NCBI RefSeq assembly: GCF_002858675.1
Contig: NZ_PJZF01000002.1
Location: forward strand, 340,809-404,808
Direction of reading: 5' to 3'
Origin: Chimaeribacter californicus
Lineage (GTDB): Bacteria; Pseudomonadota; Gammaproteobacteria; Enterobacterales; Enterobacteriaceae
DNA length: 64,000 nucleotides
Of this stretch, positions 11,198-22,477 are shown piece after piece. The notes beneath the pieces were generated by a model. It saw only the letters and a list, made by a program, of their open reading frames with translations, was not told the origin of the DNA and made no database searches. Each line of letters begins with the position of its first letter. Position 1 is the first letter of the stretch. A program made the position numbers and the translations under genes.

Positions 11198-14053
11198 ATG
11201 GAAAAAACATACAACCCGCAAGACATCGAACAGCCGCTCTACGAGCACTGGGAACAGCAGGGCTACTTCAAGCCGAACGGCGACGAGAGCCAGGAGAGCT
11301 ACTGCATCATGATCCCGCCGCCGAACGTCACCGGCAGCTTGCACATGGGTCACGCCTTCCAGCAAACCATCATGGACACCATGATCCGCTACCAGCGTAT
11401 GCAGGGGAAAAACACCCTGTGGCAGGCGGGCACCGACCATGCCGGTATCGCCACGCAGATGGTGGTTGAGCGCAAAATTGCCGCCGAAGAGGGCAAAACC
11501 CGCCACGACTACGGCCGTGACGCCTTCATCGACAAAATCTGGCAGTGGAAAGCGGAATCAGGCGGCACCATCACCCGCCAGATGCGCCGCCTCGGTGACT
11601 CCGTGGACTGGGAGCGTGAGCGCTTCACCATGGACGAGAACCTGTCGCTGGCCGTGAAAGAGGTGTTTGTCCGCCTCTATAAAGAAGACCTGATCTACCG
11701 CGGCAAACGCCTGGTGAACTGGGACCCGAAACTGCGCACCGCCATTTCCGACCTGGAAGTGGAGAACCGCGAGTCCAAAGGCTCCATGTGGCACCTGCGC
11801 TACCCGCTGGCGGACGGCGCGAAAACCGCTGAAGGCAAAGACTATCTGGTGGTCGCCACCACCCGCCCGGAAACCGTGCTGGGTGATACCGGCGTGGCGG
11901 TAAACCCGGAAGATCCTCGTTACAAAGACCTGATCGGCAAAGAGATCATCCTGCCGCTGGTGGGCCGCCGCATCCCGATCGTGGGCGACGAGCACGCCGA
12001 CATGGAGAAAGGCACCGGCTGCGTGAAAATCACCCCGGCGCACGACTTCAACGACTATGAAGTTGGCAAACGCCACGGCCTGCCGATGATCAACATCCTG
12101 ACCTTCGACGGCGACATCCGTGACGTGGCGGAAGTGTTCGACACCAACGGCCGCGAAAGCAGCGAGTGGAGCAACGCCATCCCGGCGAAATTCCAGGGTC
12201 TGGAGCGCTTCGCCGCCCGTAAAGCGGTGGTCGCCGCCTTTGACGCGCAGGGCCTGCTGGACGAGATCAAACCGCACGACCTGACGGTGCCGTATGGCGA
12301 CCGCGGCGGCGTGGTGATCGAGCCGATGCTCACCGACCAGTGGTACGTGCGCACTGCCCCGCTGGCGAAAGTCGCGGTGGAAGCGGTGGAACAGGGCGAG
12401 ATCCAGTTTGTGCCGAAACAGTACGAAAACATGTACTTCAGCTGGATGCGTGACATCCAGGACTGGTGTATCTCCCGCCAGCTCTGGTGGGGCCACCGCA
12501 TCCCGGCCTGGTATGACGACGCAGGCAACGTCTACGTCGGCCGTGATGAAGACGAAGTGCGCCGCGAAAACAACCTCGACGCCACCGTGGCGCTGCGCCA
12601 GGACGAAGACGTGCTGGACACCTGGTTCTCCTCCGGGCTGTGGACCTTCTCCACCCTGGGCTGGCCGGAACAGACCGCTGACCTGAAAGCGTTCCACCCG
12701 TCCAGCGTGGTGGTGAGCGGCTTTGACATCATCTTCTTCTGGATCGCCCGCATGATCATGATGACCATGCACTTCGTGAAAGACGAAAACGGCAAGCCGC
12801 AGGTGCCGTTCCACACCGTCTACATGACCGGCCTGATCCGTGACGACGAAGGGCAGAAGATGTCCAAGTCCAAGGGTAACGTGATTGACCCGCTGGACAT
12901 GATCGACGGCATCTCGCTGGAAGATCTGCTGGAGAAGCGCACCGGCAACATGATGCAGCCGCAGCTGGCGGAGAAGATCCGCAAACGCACCGAGAAGCAG
13001 TTCCCGAACGGCATCGAACCGCACGGCACCGACGCCCTGCGCTTCACGCTGGCGGCGCTGGCCTCTACCGGCCGTGACATCAACTGGGACATGAAACGCC
13101 TGGAAGGCTACCGCAACTTCTGTAACAAGCTGTGGAACGCCAGCCGCTTTGTGCTGATGAACACCGAAGATCAGGATTGCGGCCAGAACGGCGGCGAGAT
13201 GCAGCTTTCGCTGGCGGATCGCTGGATCCTGGCGGAGTTCAACCAGACGGTGAAAGCCTACCGCGAGGCGCTGGACAGCTACCGCTTCGACCTGGCCGCC
13301 GGTGTGCTGTATGAGTTCACCTGGAACCAGTTCTGTGACTGGTATCTGGAACTCGCCAAGCCGGTGATGAACGGCGGCACCGAAGCTGAACTGCGCGGCA
13401 CCCGCCACACGCTGGTGACGGTGCTGGAAGCGCTGCTGCGCCTGGCGCACCCGATCATTCCGTTTATCACGGAGACCATCTGGCAGCGCGTGAAAACCCT
13501 GAAAGGCATCACCGCTGACACGATCATGCTTCAGCCGTTCCCGGCGTATGACGCAGAGCAGGTTGACGTGCAGGCGCTGGCCGATCTGGAGTGGATCAAG
13601 CAGGCGATCATCGCCGTGCGTAACATCCGTGCCGAGATGAACATCGCCCCGGGCAAACCGCTGGAAGTGCTGCTGCGCGGTGCCGACGCCGATGCGCAAC
13701 GCCGCGTAACCGAAAACCTGAGCTTCATCAAGTCACTGGCGCGCCTCGACAGCATCACGCTGCTGGCGGACGGCGACAAAGGCCCGGTGTCAGTGACCAA
13801 GCTGGTGGAAGGTGCTGAACTGCTGATCCCGATGGCCGGTCTGGTGGACAAAGCCGCCGAGCTGGATCGTCTGGCGAAGGAAGTGGCGAAGCTGGATGCA
13901 GAAGTGAGCCGCATTGAAGCCAAGCTCTCCAACGAAGGCTTTGTAGCACGCGCGCCGGAAGCCGTGGTGGCGAAAGAGCGTGAGCGCCTCGATGCCTGCG
14001 CCCAGGCTAAGGTGAAATTGCTGGAGCAGCAGGCGACCATCGCCGCGCTGTAA
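11198..14053 (+). CDS. valS: Valyl-tRNA synthetase
   Basis: Class Ia aminoacyl-tRNA synthetase, 951 aa, equal to the E. coli length. Order of domains: HIGH motif in [15 protein letters not shown] (near residue 45), CP1 editing domain with [21 protein letters not shown] motif as KMSKSKGNV near residue 555, anticodon-binding helical domain, and a C-terminal coiled coil ([19 protein letters not shown]) typical of ValRS. It follows holC after 12 bp and is closed by a strong terminator at 14072. Confidence 0.99.
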   Translation: MEKTYNPQDIEQPLYEHWEQQGYFKPNGDESQESYCIMIPPPNVTGSLHMGHAFQQTIMDTMIRYQRMQGKNTLWQAGTDHAGIATQMVVERKIAAEEGKTRHDYGRDAFIDKIWQWKAESGGTITRQMRRLGDSVDWERERFTMDENLSLAVKEVFVRLYKEDLIYRGKRLVNWDPKLRTAISDLEVENRESKGSMWHLRYPLADGAKTAEGKDYLVVATTRPETVLGDTGVAVNPEDPRYKDLIGKEIILPLVGRRIPIVGDEHADMEKGTGCVKITPAHDFNDYEVGKRHGLPMINILTFDGDIRDVAEVFDTNGRESSEWSNAIPAKFQGLERFAARKAVVAAFDAQGLLDEIKPHDLTVPYGDRGGVVIEPMLTDQWYVRTAPLAKVAVEAVEQGEIQFVPKQYENMYFSWMRDIQDWCISRQLWWGHRIPAWYDDAGNVYVGRDEDEVRRENNLDATVALRQDEDVLDTWFSSGLWTFSTLGWPEQTADLKAFHPSSVVVSGFDIIFFWIARMIMMTMHFVKDENGKPQVPFHTVYMTGLIRDDEGQKMSKSKGNVIDPLDMIDGISLEDLLEKRTGNMMQPQLAEKIRKRTEKQFPNGIEPHGTDALRFTLAALASTGRDINWDMKRLEGYRNFCNKLWNASRFVLMNTEDQDCGQNGGEMQLSLADRWILAEFNQTVKAYREALDSYRFDLAAGVLYEFTWNQFCDWYLELAKPVMNGGTEAELRGTRHTLVTVLEALLRLAHPIIPFITETIWQRVKTLKGITADTIMLQPFPAYDAEQVDVQALADLEWIKQAIIAVRNIRAEMNIAPGKPLEVLLRGADADAQRRVTENLSFIKSLARLDSITLLADGDKGPVSVTKLVEGAELLIPMAGLVDKAAELDRLAKEVAKLDAEVSRIEAKLSNEGFVARAPEAVVAKERERLDACAQAKVKLLEQQATIAAL

Positions 14054-14071
14054 CCGTGACCTGCTACCGTT

Positions 14072-14103
14072 AAAGCCAGCCTCCGGGCTGGCTTTTTTAT
14101 TTT
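14072..14103 (+). terminator. Rho-independent terminator after valS
   Basis: AAAGCCAGCC / TCC / GGGCTGGCTTT followed by six T, 19 bp beyond the valS stop. Confidence 0.9.
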
Positions 14104-14216
14104 GCATTTGTGACAGAGTGCGTAATAGTAACCGGATCCTGTGACCGCCCACCCCGGCACCGTCAGTGCGCGGCGGCACACACCTTTGCCTTGTTTAACT
14201 GCCTGAGTACATCATC

Positions 14217-14720
14217 ATGACCATTGCAACGCCGTCACGTGTCGTCATCCGCCCCCTGACCGCCGCAGACAACGCCGCCATCGCCCAGGTGATCCGCCGG
14301 GTTTCCGCCGAATTCGGCCTGACGGCGGACAAAGGGTACACGGTCTCTGACCCGAACCTTGACCACCTCTACGATCTCTACAGCCAGCCGCGCAGTGCCT
14401 ATTGGGTGATTGAGGCGGACGGCGCGATCGCCGGCGGCGGCGGCATCGCCCCGCTGGCGGGCGCAGAGGCCGACCTCTGCGAGCTGCAAAAAATGTACTT
14501 CCTGCCGATCCTGCGCGGTCAGGGGCTGGCGAAAAAGCTGGCGCTACAGGCGATGGACTTCGCCCGTGAACAGGGTTTTGGCCGCTGCTACCTGGAGACC
14601 ACCGCCAGCCTGACGCAGGCCGTGGCGCTGTATGAACGCCTGGGCTTTGAGCACATCAGCGGGCCGCTGGGCAACACCGGCCATGTAGACTGCGAAGTCA
14701 CCATGCTGAAAACGCTGTAA
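14217..14720 (+). CDS. yjgM: GNAT-family N-acetyltransferase YjgM
   Basis: Acetyltransferase of 167 aa. The GNAT fold is seen from [12 protein letters not shown] (beta 2-3), [23 protein letters not shown] (acetyl-CoA pyrophosphate loop RGQGLA near residue 102) and [24 protein letters not shown]. It is closely similar to E. coli YjgM, also located just after valS, although yjgN is absent here. The acceptor substrate is not evident from the sequence. It sits alone between two intergenic gaps (163 and 62 bp). Confidence 0.93.
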   Translation: MTIATPSRVVIRPLTAADNAAIAQVIRRVSAEFGLTADKGYTVSDPNLDHLYDLYSQPRSAYWVIEADGAIAGGGGIAPLAGAEADLCELQKMYFLPILRGQGLAKKLALQAMDFAREQGFGRCYLETTASLTQAVALYERLGFEHISGPLGNTGHVDCEVTMLKTL

Positions 14721-14782
14721 TTTAGTGCCGTAACCCGTGGGCGCGGTTGTGCGCCCCTCTCCCTTCACCCCGGAACCGCGTG

Positions 14783-15517
14783 ATGTTTAGTTACCAAGAA
14801 ATCTCCCACCTGAACGAGCTGGAACTGCTGGTCTACCATTACGTGCTGAAGCACCGGCAACAGGTGATCTACATGACCATCCGCGAACTGGCGGAGGAGG
14901 TCGGCGTCTCGACCACCACCATCCTGCGGTTCTGCAAAAAAATGGGCTATGCCGGGTATTCGGAATTCCGCGTGCGTTACAAGCTGTTTTTGCAACAGGC
15001 GCAGGCCACGGTGCCGGAATTCGGCATCAGTGAGATCGTCCACTATTTCCATAGCATTAATAATGATGACTTTGACCGGCAATTAAATGCCGCGGCGGCG
15101 ATTATTGCCGACAACGAGCGGATTATTTTTGTTGGCGCGGGCACCTCCGGCACGCTGGGGAAATATGGTGCGCGTTTCTTTTCCAATGTCGGGAAATTCA
15201 GTACCCATATTGATGACCCCTATTATCCGGTCAACAGCGACATGTACCGCAAAGCGGTGGCGATTATCTTGTCAGTTTCCGGCGAGACCCAGGAGATCCT
15301 GCGCATTGCCAGCCAGTTTAATCTGCATCACTGCAAAATCATCAGCATTACCAACGGGGAGAACTCCTCGCTGGCGCGGCTGGCGGATCTGAATATCCCT
15401 TACCATATGCCGTATGTGCTGCTGCCGGGAAACCACAATATCACCACGCAGATCCCGGTACTCTATATTCTCGAAACCCTGGGCAAGAAACTGGCCCGCC
15501 AGATCCCCGCCTTATAA
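14783..15517 (+). CDS. RpiR/MurR-family transcriptional regulator (SIS domain), probable regulator of bglA
   Basis: Regulator of 244 aa with an N-terminal helix-turn-helix (TIRELAEEVGVSTTTILRFCKKMGYAGYSEF, residues about 34-64) and a C-terminal sugar-phosphate-binding SIS domain (IIFVGAGTSGTLGKYGARFF; ILSVSGETQEILRIA). I start at MFSYQEISHLNELE; the open frame reaches 12 codons further up, but those residues do not look like the family. The glucosidase gene next to it (139 bp downstream, same strand) suggests that it senses a phosphorylated beta-glucoside or glucose-6-phosphate. No PTS transporter gene is present beside it. Confidence 0.88.
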   Translation: MFSYQEISHLNELELLVYHYVLKHRQQVIYMTIRELAEEVGVSTTTILRFCKKMGYAGYSEFRVRYKLFLQQAQATVPEFGISEIVHYFHSINNDDFDRQLNAAAAIIADNERIIFVGAGTSGTLGKYGARFFSNVGKFSTHIDDPYYPVNSDMYRKAVAIILSVSGETQEILRIASQFNLHHCKIISITNGENSSLARLADLNIPYHMPYVLLPGNHNITTQIPVLYILETLGKKLARQIPAL

Positions 15518-15599
15518 TATTCCCGCCGCGCCGCCTTTAAAAAACAGCCTGTTATTTCCCGGTGACATATCACGCGGCGCGTGCGGTGTTATAACGTGA

Positions 15600-17093
<1,494 letters not shown>

Positions 17094-17104
17094 CGGCTCC
17101 CATA

Positions 17105-17131
17105 AAAAAGCCCCTTTGCGGGGCTTTTTTT
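17105..17131. terminator. Bidirectional terminator between bglA and rraB
   Basis: AAAAAAGCCCC / TTTGC / GGGGCTTTTTTT, T-rich on both strands, 12 bp from the bglA stop and 14 bp from the rraB stop. Confidence 0.9.
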
Positions 17132-17144
17132 GTGCGGCTCAGGA

Positions 17145-17573
17145 TCAGTGACGTTTGCCGTCATCATCTTCGTCGATGAGGTCGTCGTCTTCATCGTACT
17201 CGTCGCCCTCTTCGCCGTCCGGGTCTTCAAAGTAAGTGCCCCAGCCGTCGTAGTTCACATTGCAACGCTCGGCCAGCGCCACCAGCTGTTCTACCTGCGC
17301 ATCAATAATTTCCGGCTTCAGCGACACTTCGCTGACCACGTCACAGCACATCAGCTTGGTGCCGTCTTCAATTTCCAGCTCTTCGGCGTCGGTCACTTCA
17401 TAACCCAGCTTGAAGGCTTCAACGGCGGCCTGCTCCAGCACTTCAAACTTCTCTGCCGAGAGATGGTGTTCAATAGTGTAAAGCGCATCGGGATCGCTGC
17501 CATCATCCAGCAGTTCTTCGATGATCAGACGGGTTTCTTCACGCTGTTCGTCCAGCAATTCGCGGTTTGCCAT
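17145..17573 (-). CDS. rraB: Ribonuclease E inhibitor RraB
   Basis: Protein inhibitor that binds RNase E and changes degradosome composition. The 142-aa product starts [20 protein letters not shown], as in E. coli (138 aa); the open frame extends 15 codons further but with unrelated residues. Conserved [34 protein letters not shown] and the very acidic C-terminus [20 protein letters not shown] are evident. It is divergent from argI; the 170-bp gap contains the ARG boxes. Confidence 0.97.
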   Translation of the reverse strand: MANRELLDEQREETRLIIEELLDDGSDPDALYTIEHHLSAEKFEVLEQAAVEAFKLGYEVTDAEELEIEDGTKLMCCDVVSEVSLKPEIIDAQVEQLVALAERCNVNYDGWGTYFEDPDGEEGDEYDEDDDLIDEDDDGKRH

Positions 17574-17672
17574 GCCTAAGTCCTCAGTCAGTGGGCGTAT
17601 CTGTGCGCATTCTCCCACAGCACCGCCATCGCCTCCACAACAAACACGAAAGATTTGTCAGGCGGGGTTGCA

Positions 17673-17711
17673 ATTGCATATTCATACATATAATGTGAAT
17701 TTAAATTCACA
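17673..17711 (+). promoter_or_regulatory. Two ArgR operators (ARG boxes) upstream of argI
   Basis: Box 2 at 17694-17711, TGTGAATTTAAATTCACA, is a perfect palindrome matching the ArgR consensus (WNTGAATWWWWATTCANW). Box 1 at 17673-17690, ATTGCATATTCATACATA, has three mismatches. They are separated by 3 bp, the standard spacing for hexameric ArgR binding, and end 32 bp before the argI start, so arginine repression of argI is expected. Confidence 0.92.
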
Positions 17712-17743
17712 TCAAACGAACCGAATGCCTGGAGAACCGCGCG

Positions 17744-18754
17744 ATGAGTACTTTCTATAAACGTCATTTCCTCAGATTGCTGGACTTCACCCCCGCCGAG
17801 ATTACTGCCCTGCTCGATCTCGCCGTTGCCCTGAAAACAGAGAAAAAACAGGGCACTGAAACCCCACGCCTTACCGGCAAAAATATCGCGCTCATCTTCG
17901 AAAAAGACTCGACCCGTACCCGATGCTCTTTCGAAGTTGCCGCGTTTGACCAGGGCGCGCGCGTGACTTACCTCGGCCCCAGCGGCAGCCAGATCGGCCA
18001 CAAAGAGTCGATCAAAGACACGGCGCGCGTGCTCGGCCGCATGTATGACGGCATCCAGTACCGCGGCCACGGCCAGGCGATCGTCAGCACGCTGGCGGAA
18101 CAAGCCGGAGTGCCGGTGTGGAACGGCCTGACCGACGAGTTCCACCCGACCCAGCTGCTGGCGGATCTGCTGACCATCCGGGAGCATCTGCCGGGGCGGC
18201 CGTTGCAGGGGGTGAAGCTGGCCTATCTGGGCGATGCGCGCAATAACATGGGCAACTCGCTGCTGGAGGCGGCGGCGCTGGTCGGGCTGGATCTGCGGCT
18301 GGTGGCCCCCACTGCCTGCTGGCCGGATGCCGCGCTGGTGGCCGAGTGCAAAACGCTGGCGCAGCAGAACGGCGGTGACATCACCCTGACCGAGTCGTGC
18401 GAGGCCGGGGTGGCGCAGGCAGATTTCCTCTACACCGACGTCTGGGTATCGATGGGCGAACCAAAAGAGAGCTGGCCGGACCGCATCGCCCTGCTGCGTG
18501 ATTACCAGGTCAACATGGCGCTGGTGAAGCAAACCGGTAACCCGCAGGTGAAGTTCCTGCACTGCCTGCCGGCCTTCCATGATGACCAGACCGTGCTCGG
18601 CAAACAGATGGCGGAACAGTATGGTTTGCACGGCGGCATGGAAGTCACCGACGAGGTGTTTGAGTCGGCGCACAGCGTGGTATTTGATCAGGCTGAAAAC
18701 CGCCTGCACACCATCAAAGCGGTGATGGTCGCCACCCTCTCCCCCGGGGCGTAA
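17744..18754 (+). CDS. argI: Ornithine carbamoyltransferase
   Basis: Catalyses carbamoyl phosphate + ornithine to citrulline in arginine synthesis. The 336-aa protein starts [20 protein letters not shown] and has the carbamoyl-phosphate motif [15 protein letters not shown] (residues about 52-66), DEFHPTQ, and the ornithine-loop motif HCLPAFHD near residue 272. Length is typical (334 in E. coli). Two ARG boxes lie just upstream. PyrB at 28603 is a paralogue with the related STRTR motif. Confidence 0.98.
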   Translation: MSTFYKRHFLRLLDFTPAEITALLDLAVALKTEKKQGTETPRLTGKNIALIFEKDSTRTRCSFEVAAFDQGARVTYLGPSGSQIGHKESIKDTARVLGRMYDGIQYRGHGQAIVSTLAEQAGVPVWNGLTDEFHPTQLLADLLTIREHLPGRPLQGVKLAYLGDARNNMGNSLLEAAALVGLDLRLVAPTACWPDAALVAECKTLAQQNGGDITLTESCEAGVAQADFLYTDVWVSMGEPKESWPDRIALLRDYQVNMALVKQTGNPQVKFLHCLPAFHDDQTVLGKQMAEQYGLHGGMEVTDEVFESAHSVVFDQAENRLHTIKAVMVATLSPGA

Positions 18755-18761
18755 TTCCCCC

Positions 18762-18788
18762 GGCGGCGGTGCTTTCTGCGCCGCCGCC
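18762..18788 (+). terminator. GC-rich hairpin after argI
   Basis: GGCGGCGG / 11-nt loop / CCGCCGCC directly after the argI stop. There is no T tract, so it may act as an mRNA 3' stabiliser or a weak terminator. Confidence 0.45.
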
Positions 18789-18884
18789 CTTCACATCAGC
18801 TTGCACTTTTCCGCTGCTTTTACCGCCGCTGCGCTTATTTTTCGACTACCCTTTTTTTGACACCAGCCGAAAAAAGGAAGGGTT

Positions 18885-20585
18885 ATGAGCGCCAACAAAC
18901 TGGAATTTGCGCAACGGTTAGAGAAACTGCTTGGTTACGTCTATCCGCGTGAACACATCGGCGATGTACTGCGGCAAATTTTCCGGTTGGTCGCCAAATG
19001 GCAATACGGCAAACACCCCAATCCGCATTGGGTAGACGGCAATACCGTTTACCTGATCACCTATGGCGACAGCATCCACCACGCCGATGAGAAGCCGCTG
19101 GCGACGCTTAACAAGTTCGCCCACCAATACTTTGACGAAATCATCACCGACATCCACATCCTGCCGATGTACCCCTACAGCTCGGATGATGGTTTCAGCG
19201 TGATTGACTACCGCCTGATTGATGAGCACCTGGGCGGCTGGGGCGACCTGAAAACCCTGTCGAAAGGTTTTAACCTGATGTTTGACTGCGTGATCAACCA
19301 CGTCTCCCGCTCCAGCGCGTGGGTACACGGTTTTATGCATGATGACCCAAACTACGCGGACTACCTGATTGCCGCCAACCCGGCGCTGGATTACAGCCGC
19401 GTGGTACGCCCCCGCTCCTCCCGCCTGCTGACGCCGATGACCAAAGCCAACGGCGAGATGGTCTACCTCTGGACCACCTTCAGCGACGACCAGATCGACA
19501 TCAATTTCCACAACCCACAGGTGTTGCTGGAGAGCCTCGACATCCTGCTGCAATATGCCGCCAGCGGCGGGCAGTCGATCCGCCTTGACGCCATCGGCTA
19601 CATCTGGAAAGAGCCGGGCACGCGCTGTATCCACCTGCCGCAGGTGCATAACATCATCAAGGTGTGGCGCACGGTGCTGGATTACGCCATACCCGGTACC
19701 CGGCTGATCACGGAAACCAACGTGCCGCACCATGAGAACATCAGCTATTTCGGCCACGGCGACGAAGCGCACATGGTGTACCAGTTCCCGCTGCCGCCGC
19801 TGACGCTGCACGCCTTCCTGCGCCAGGACACCACCGTGCTCACCAGATGGGCGCACGGGCTGAGCGCCGAGGCGCGCTACCCGGAGACCACCTTCTTCAA
19901 CTTCCTGGCCAGCCATGACGGCATCGGCCTGCGGCCGACCGAGACCTTCCTGGACGACAGCGAACGGCAGTTTATGGCGCAGGAAGTGATCCGCAAAGAG
20001 GGGCGCGTGTCGCACAAAGACAACGGCGACGGCACCTTCTCGCCGTATGAACTGAACATCAACTACCTCAGCGCCCTGACGGAAAAGCAGGACAGCAACG
20101 CCCTGAAGGCGAAAAAATTCATCGCCGCCCAATCGCTGCTGCTCTCCTTTGTGGGCGTGCCGGCGCTCTATTACCACAGCCTGCTCGGCAGCGAGAATGA
20201 CGTCGAAGGGATGCACCACGCCGGGATTAACCGCCGTATCAACCGGCAGAAGCTGGATGCAGAAAAGGTAGAAGCCGAACTGGCGAACCCGGAGAGCCTG
20301 CGCGCAAAAGTCTACAACGGCCTGCGCCACCTGATTACCCTGCGCCGCGCCCACCCGGCCTTTGCGCCCTCCTCCGGCCAGCGGGTGCTGGATCTCGGCA
20401 AATCGCTGTTTGGCCTGGAGCGTTATGACCCGAAAAACGAAGACCGCATCAGCTGCGTAATCAACGTTACCGACCACAGGGTCGAGCTGGCGCTGGATGA
20501 ACAGGGCCATGAACTGATTTCCGACACGCCGTTCACCGGCAAAATGACCCTGACGCCGTGGCAAGTGGTGTGGATACAGCACTAA
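18885..20585 (+). CDS. GH13 subfamily 18 phosphorylase (glucosylglycerate/sucrose phosphorylase-like)
   Basis: Cytoplasmic alpha-amylase-family enzyme of 566 aa, expected to phosphorolyse a glucoside to alpha-glucose-1-phosphate. TIM-barrel motifs: DIHILPMYPYSSDDGFSVIDY, DCVINHVS, IRLDAIGYIWKEPG (nucleophile Asp), LITETNVPHHE (acid/base Glu) and FLASHDGIG (third carboxylate). The sequence resembles E. coli YcjM, a glucosylglycerate phosphorylase, including the block GYIWKEPGTRCIHLPQ, more than classical sucrose phosphorylases. Unlike ycjM it has no ABC transporter or mutase genes around it. Start ATG 18885 follows AAGGAAGGG. Substrate uncertain. Confidence 0.82.
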   Translation: MSANKLEFAQRLEKLLGYVYPREHIGDVLRQIFRLVAKWQYGKHPNPHWVDGNTVYLITYGDSIHHADEKPLATLNKFAHQYFDEIITDIHILPMYPYSSDDGFSVIDYRLIDEHLGGWGDLKTLSKGFNLMFDCVINHVSRSSAWVHGFMHDDPNYADYLIAANPALDYSRVVRPRSSRLLTPMTKANGEMVYLWTTFSDDQIDINFHNPQVLLESLDILLQYAASGGQSIRLDAIGYIWKEPGTRCIHLPQVHNIIKVWRTVLDYAIPGTRLITETNVPHHENISYFGHGDEAHMVYQFPLPPLTLHAFLRQDTTVLTRWAHGLSAEARYPETTFFNFLASHDGIGLRPTETFLDDSERQFMAQEVIRKEGRVSHKDNGDGTFSPYELNINYLSALTEKQDSNALKAKKFIAAQSLLLSFVGVPALYYHSLLGSENDVEGMHHAGINRRINRQKLDAEKVEAELANPESLRAKVYNGLRHLITLRRAHPAFAPSSGQRVLDLGKSLFGLERYDPKNEDRISCVINVTDHRVELALDEQGHELISDTPFTGKMTLTPWQVVWIQH

Positions 20586-20668
20586 GCGTGGTAAAAATTC
20601 TGGGCGTTATCAGCAGCATAGCCTGATTTCACTTCAGGAAACCTTGATCACCTTGGGAAAATGAAAAA

Positions 20669-20688
20669 TACTGTACACATAAACAGTA
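20669..20688 (+). promoter_or_regulatory. LexA (SOS) box upstream of umuD
   Basis: TACTGTACACATAAACAGTA matches the LexA consensus (CTGT-N8-ACAG core) and lies 17 bp before the umuD start, as expected for an SOS operon. Confidence 0.93.
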
Positions 20689-20705
20689 TAAAAAAGGGTT
20701 TTCCC

Positions 20706-21149
20706 ATGCAGTTCATCAAAGCCGTTCTTCAGGCCGATGAGGCGTTTTCAGCACATTTTAATGTGGTAATCCCGGCGGGTTTCCCTTCGCCGGCGGCAGA
20801 CTTTGTGGAGGAACGGATTGACCTCAACAAGCTGCTGATTCGCCACCCCTCCGCCACCTATTTCCTGCGCGTGGCGGGCGATTCCATGATTGACGCCAAC
20901 GTGCGTGACGGCGACCTGGTGATGGTGGACAGCGCCCTGACCGCCGCCGACGGGGACATCGTGATCGCCGCCGTTGACGGCGAGTTCACCATCAAATGTT
21001 TGCAGACCCGCCCTTTTTGGGCGCTGGTGCCGATGAACCCGGCCTACACGCCGATCGTCATCCGCGAAGGGCAGGATCTGCATATCTTCGGCGTGGTCAC
21101 CTACATCATCTCCCCCGCCGCCAGCCGCCACTATGTTCGCCCTGGTTGA
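20706..21149 (+). CDS. umuD: DNA polymerase V subunit UmuD
   Basis: Self-cleaving SOS protein that, as UmuD', forms translesion polymerase V with UmuC. The 147-aa product has the cleavage site Ala24-Gly25 in [13 protein letters not shown] (LexA-like Ala-Gly rather than the Cys-Gly of E. coli UmuD), catalytic Ser60 in [15 protein letters not shown] and Lys97 in EFTIKCLQ, and ends [20 protein letters not shown]. Start MQFIKAVLQ is chosen over an upstream ATG at 20661 that overlaps the LexA box. The last 46 bp belong to a 53-bp direct repeat, and umuC no longer follows directly: it begins 1,950 bp further on. Confidence 0.95.
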   Translation: MQFIKAVLQADEAFSAHFNVVIPAGFPSPAADFVEERIDLNKLLIRHPSATYFLRVAGDSMIDANVRDGDLVMVDSALTAADGDIVIAAVDGEFTIKCLQTRPFWALVPMNPAYTPIVIREGQDLHIFGVVTYIISPAASRHYVRPG

Positions 21150-21156
21150 TGTAAAT
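21104..21156 (+). repeat. 53-bp direct repeat, left copy (umuD end/umuC start)
   Basis: Identical base for base to 23054-23106. It contains the last codons of umuD ([17 protein letters not shown]) and, in another frame, the first eight codons of umuC (MFALVDVN). The repeat flanks the toxin-immunity insertion; repeat plus insertion make a unit of exactly 1,950 bp. Confidence 0.97.
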
Positions 21157-21198
21157 CGTTTTTCTGGCTGGGTTGATGAAAGGCAGGGCCGGGCGTAA
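21133..21198 (+). pseudogene. umuC 5' remnant
   Basis: The left repeat copy keeps an ATG overlapping the umuD end and reads MFALVDVN as in intact umuC. It then runs into non-umuC sequence (RFSGWVDERQGRA) and stops after 21 codons. It marks where umuC originally began or the edge of the duplication. Confidence 0.8.
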
Positions 21199-21319
21199 AT
21201 TCCGGTGACATCCCTTATAAAAACTGTGTGCCCGGTCATGCTCACGTCGGATGCTTTTTTTCAGACGCGGCGTAATATTTCCTCTTAACCTTACATACTG
21301 CAAGGATAAGCAGGTACCT

Positions 21320-22477
21320 ATGTTTACTCTCTATCAGAGTCGTGACATTGAACGAGCACTCTCTCCAGAAGATTTCCCGCTGATTCTCTCGCCACGGGAC
21401 GCACTGGCGCAGGTGGAAACGCATTATGACCTTGAGCCCCGCCGTTACTCCTGTTGCGGCTTCTTTGAACTCCCCCATCGTCTATATTCAGGCAGGCAAA
21501 CCTGGCAGCGTGCCCCGGCTGGCTATGCCGATCCAGTCTATGATCGGGTGAAACACTGGCTTGAAATAGGCTGGTTGATTGGCATTGACCTTATGGCGCA
21601 CTGGAGCGCATTCCATCACCCCTTTCATGTTAATGAGCATGGCGATCTGGTTTGCGGCGATCCGGGCAGATATCACAGTTGGTATGTCCATGAGGTTATC
21701 TCTGGCTATAACCGGGCCGTCGCCGCACGGAGGAGCGTTAAGGCTGCACCCACGCAGCGGTTCAATTATGGCAGTGCTTATACGGACCCCGAACAACATG
21801 CTCAGGCAGGGAAAATGCTGAACAGCAAATCTGTCGGGCGTTTATTGGCTGCCGGCGGTATTTATAACGGCAATATCGCGGCATTTGCGGAAACAGCGCA
21901 GGCTTTGGGTGGTGAGGCAGCAGAGGGTTATAGCCAGATACTCAATGAAAAAACAGCCGGCAGCGTGATTGCCTTATCTTCTCTCTTGCTGGCAGTGCGT
22001 CGTACAGGCAATACGATGTCCATAAGCGAACTGGAAAAACTGCACAGTTACCTGGGAAAAGCGAAAGGTAAACAGCGGTTTTTGGAACAAATCAGCGTAG
22101 TAAAAATCGATTACTTACGCAGAGAACGCGATGACTATCAGCTCTTGAGAAACCAGTTTAACAACCGGGTACGGCCTGATTTTTTAAAATCTTTGGCGGC
22201 TGATCCTGCTGCGTTAATGAGGTTTACACCTGCACAACGCCTTGAAATGGCAAAGGGAAAAATACCTGCACGGGGGTGGTCTGTGCATCATAAGATTTCT
22301 TTAGATGACACCGGCACGAACGATTTTCATAATCTTATTTTGATCAAAAATGATCCTGAACATACGGTTTTCACCAATGCCCAACGGCGCATAGTGAGTG
22401 AATTAGAGTATGGGCAGTCAAAATCCGTTTATTGGCCCATCCCCAAAGGGAAAATTTATCCGCAGAGGCAACCATGA
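21320..22477 (+). CDS. HNH-nuclease toxin (polymorphic/bacteriocin-like)
   Basis: Predicted nuclease toxin, 385 aa. The C-terminal 70 residues are an HNH/beta-beta-alpha-metal domain: WSVHHKISLDDTGTNDFHN then LILIKNDPEHTVFTNAQ, giving His323/His324, Asn338 and His348 as likely metal and catalytic residues; this form is seen in colicin/S-pyocin-type and T6SS-type nuclease domains. The first 130 residues (HYDLEPRRYSCCGFFELPHR, DRVKHWLEIGWLIGIDLMAH) and the helical middle (IYNGNIAAFAETAQALGGEA) are not families I recognise; there is no signal peptide, PAAR, VgrG or Rhs segment. Start MFTLYQSRD follows AAGGATAAG. The stop overlaps the next start (ATGA). GC content is clearly below the neighbours. 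Secretion route unknown. Confidence 0.8.
   Translation: MFTLYQSRDIERALSPEDFPLILSPRDALAQVETHYDLEPRRYSCCGFFELPHRLYSGRQTWQRAPAGYADPVYDRVKHWLEIGWLIGIDLMAHWSAFHHPFHVNEHGDLVCGDPGRYHSWYVHEVISGYNRAVAARRSVKAAPTQRFNYGSAYTDPEQHAQAGKMLNSKSVGRLLAAGGIYNGNIAAFAETAQALGGEAAEGYSQILNEKTAGSVIALSSLLLAVRRTGNTMSISELEKLHSYLGKAKGKQRFLEQISVVKIDYLRRERDDYQLLRNQFNNRVRPDFLKSLAADPAALMRFTPAQRLEMAKGKIPARGWSVHHKISLDDTGTNDFHNLILIKNDPEHTVFTNAQRRIVSELEYGQSKSVYWPIPKGKIYPQRQP

Noticed and set aside
11558..13699. 713-codon open frame antisense to valS
   Set aside because: It is a shadow of the high-GC valS codon use; composition is His/Val/Arg/Gln rich without any domain, and valS is certain.
18918..20582. 554-codon open frame antisense to the GH13_18 gene
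   Set aside because: Same reason: mirror frame of a GC-rich gene, no recognisable protein features.
20661..20706. Upstream ATG for umuD adding [15 protein letters not shown]
   Set aside because: It would put the LexA box inside the coding region; MQFIKAVLQ matches the family start.
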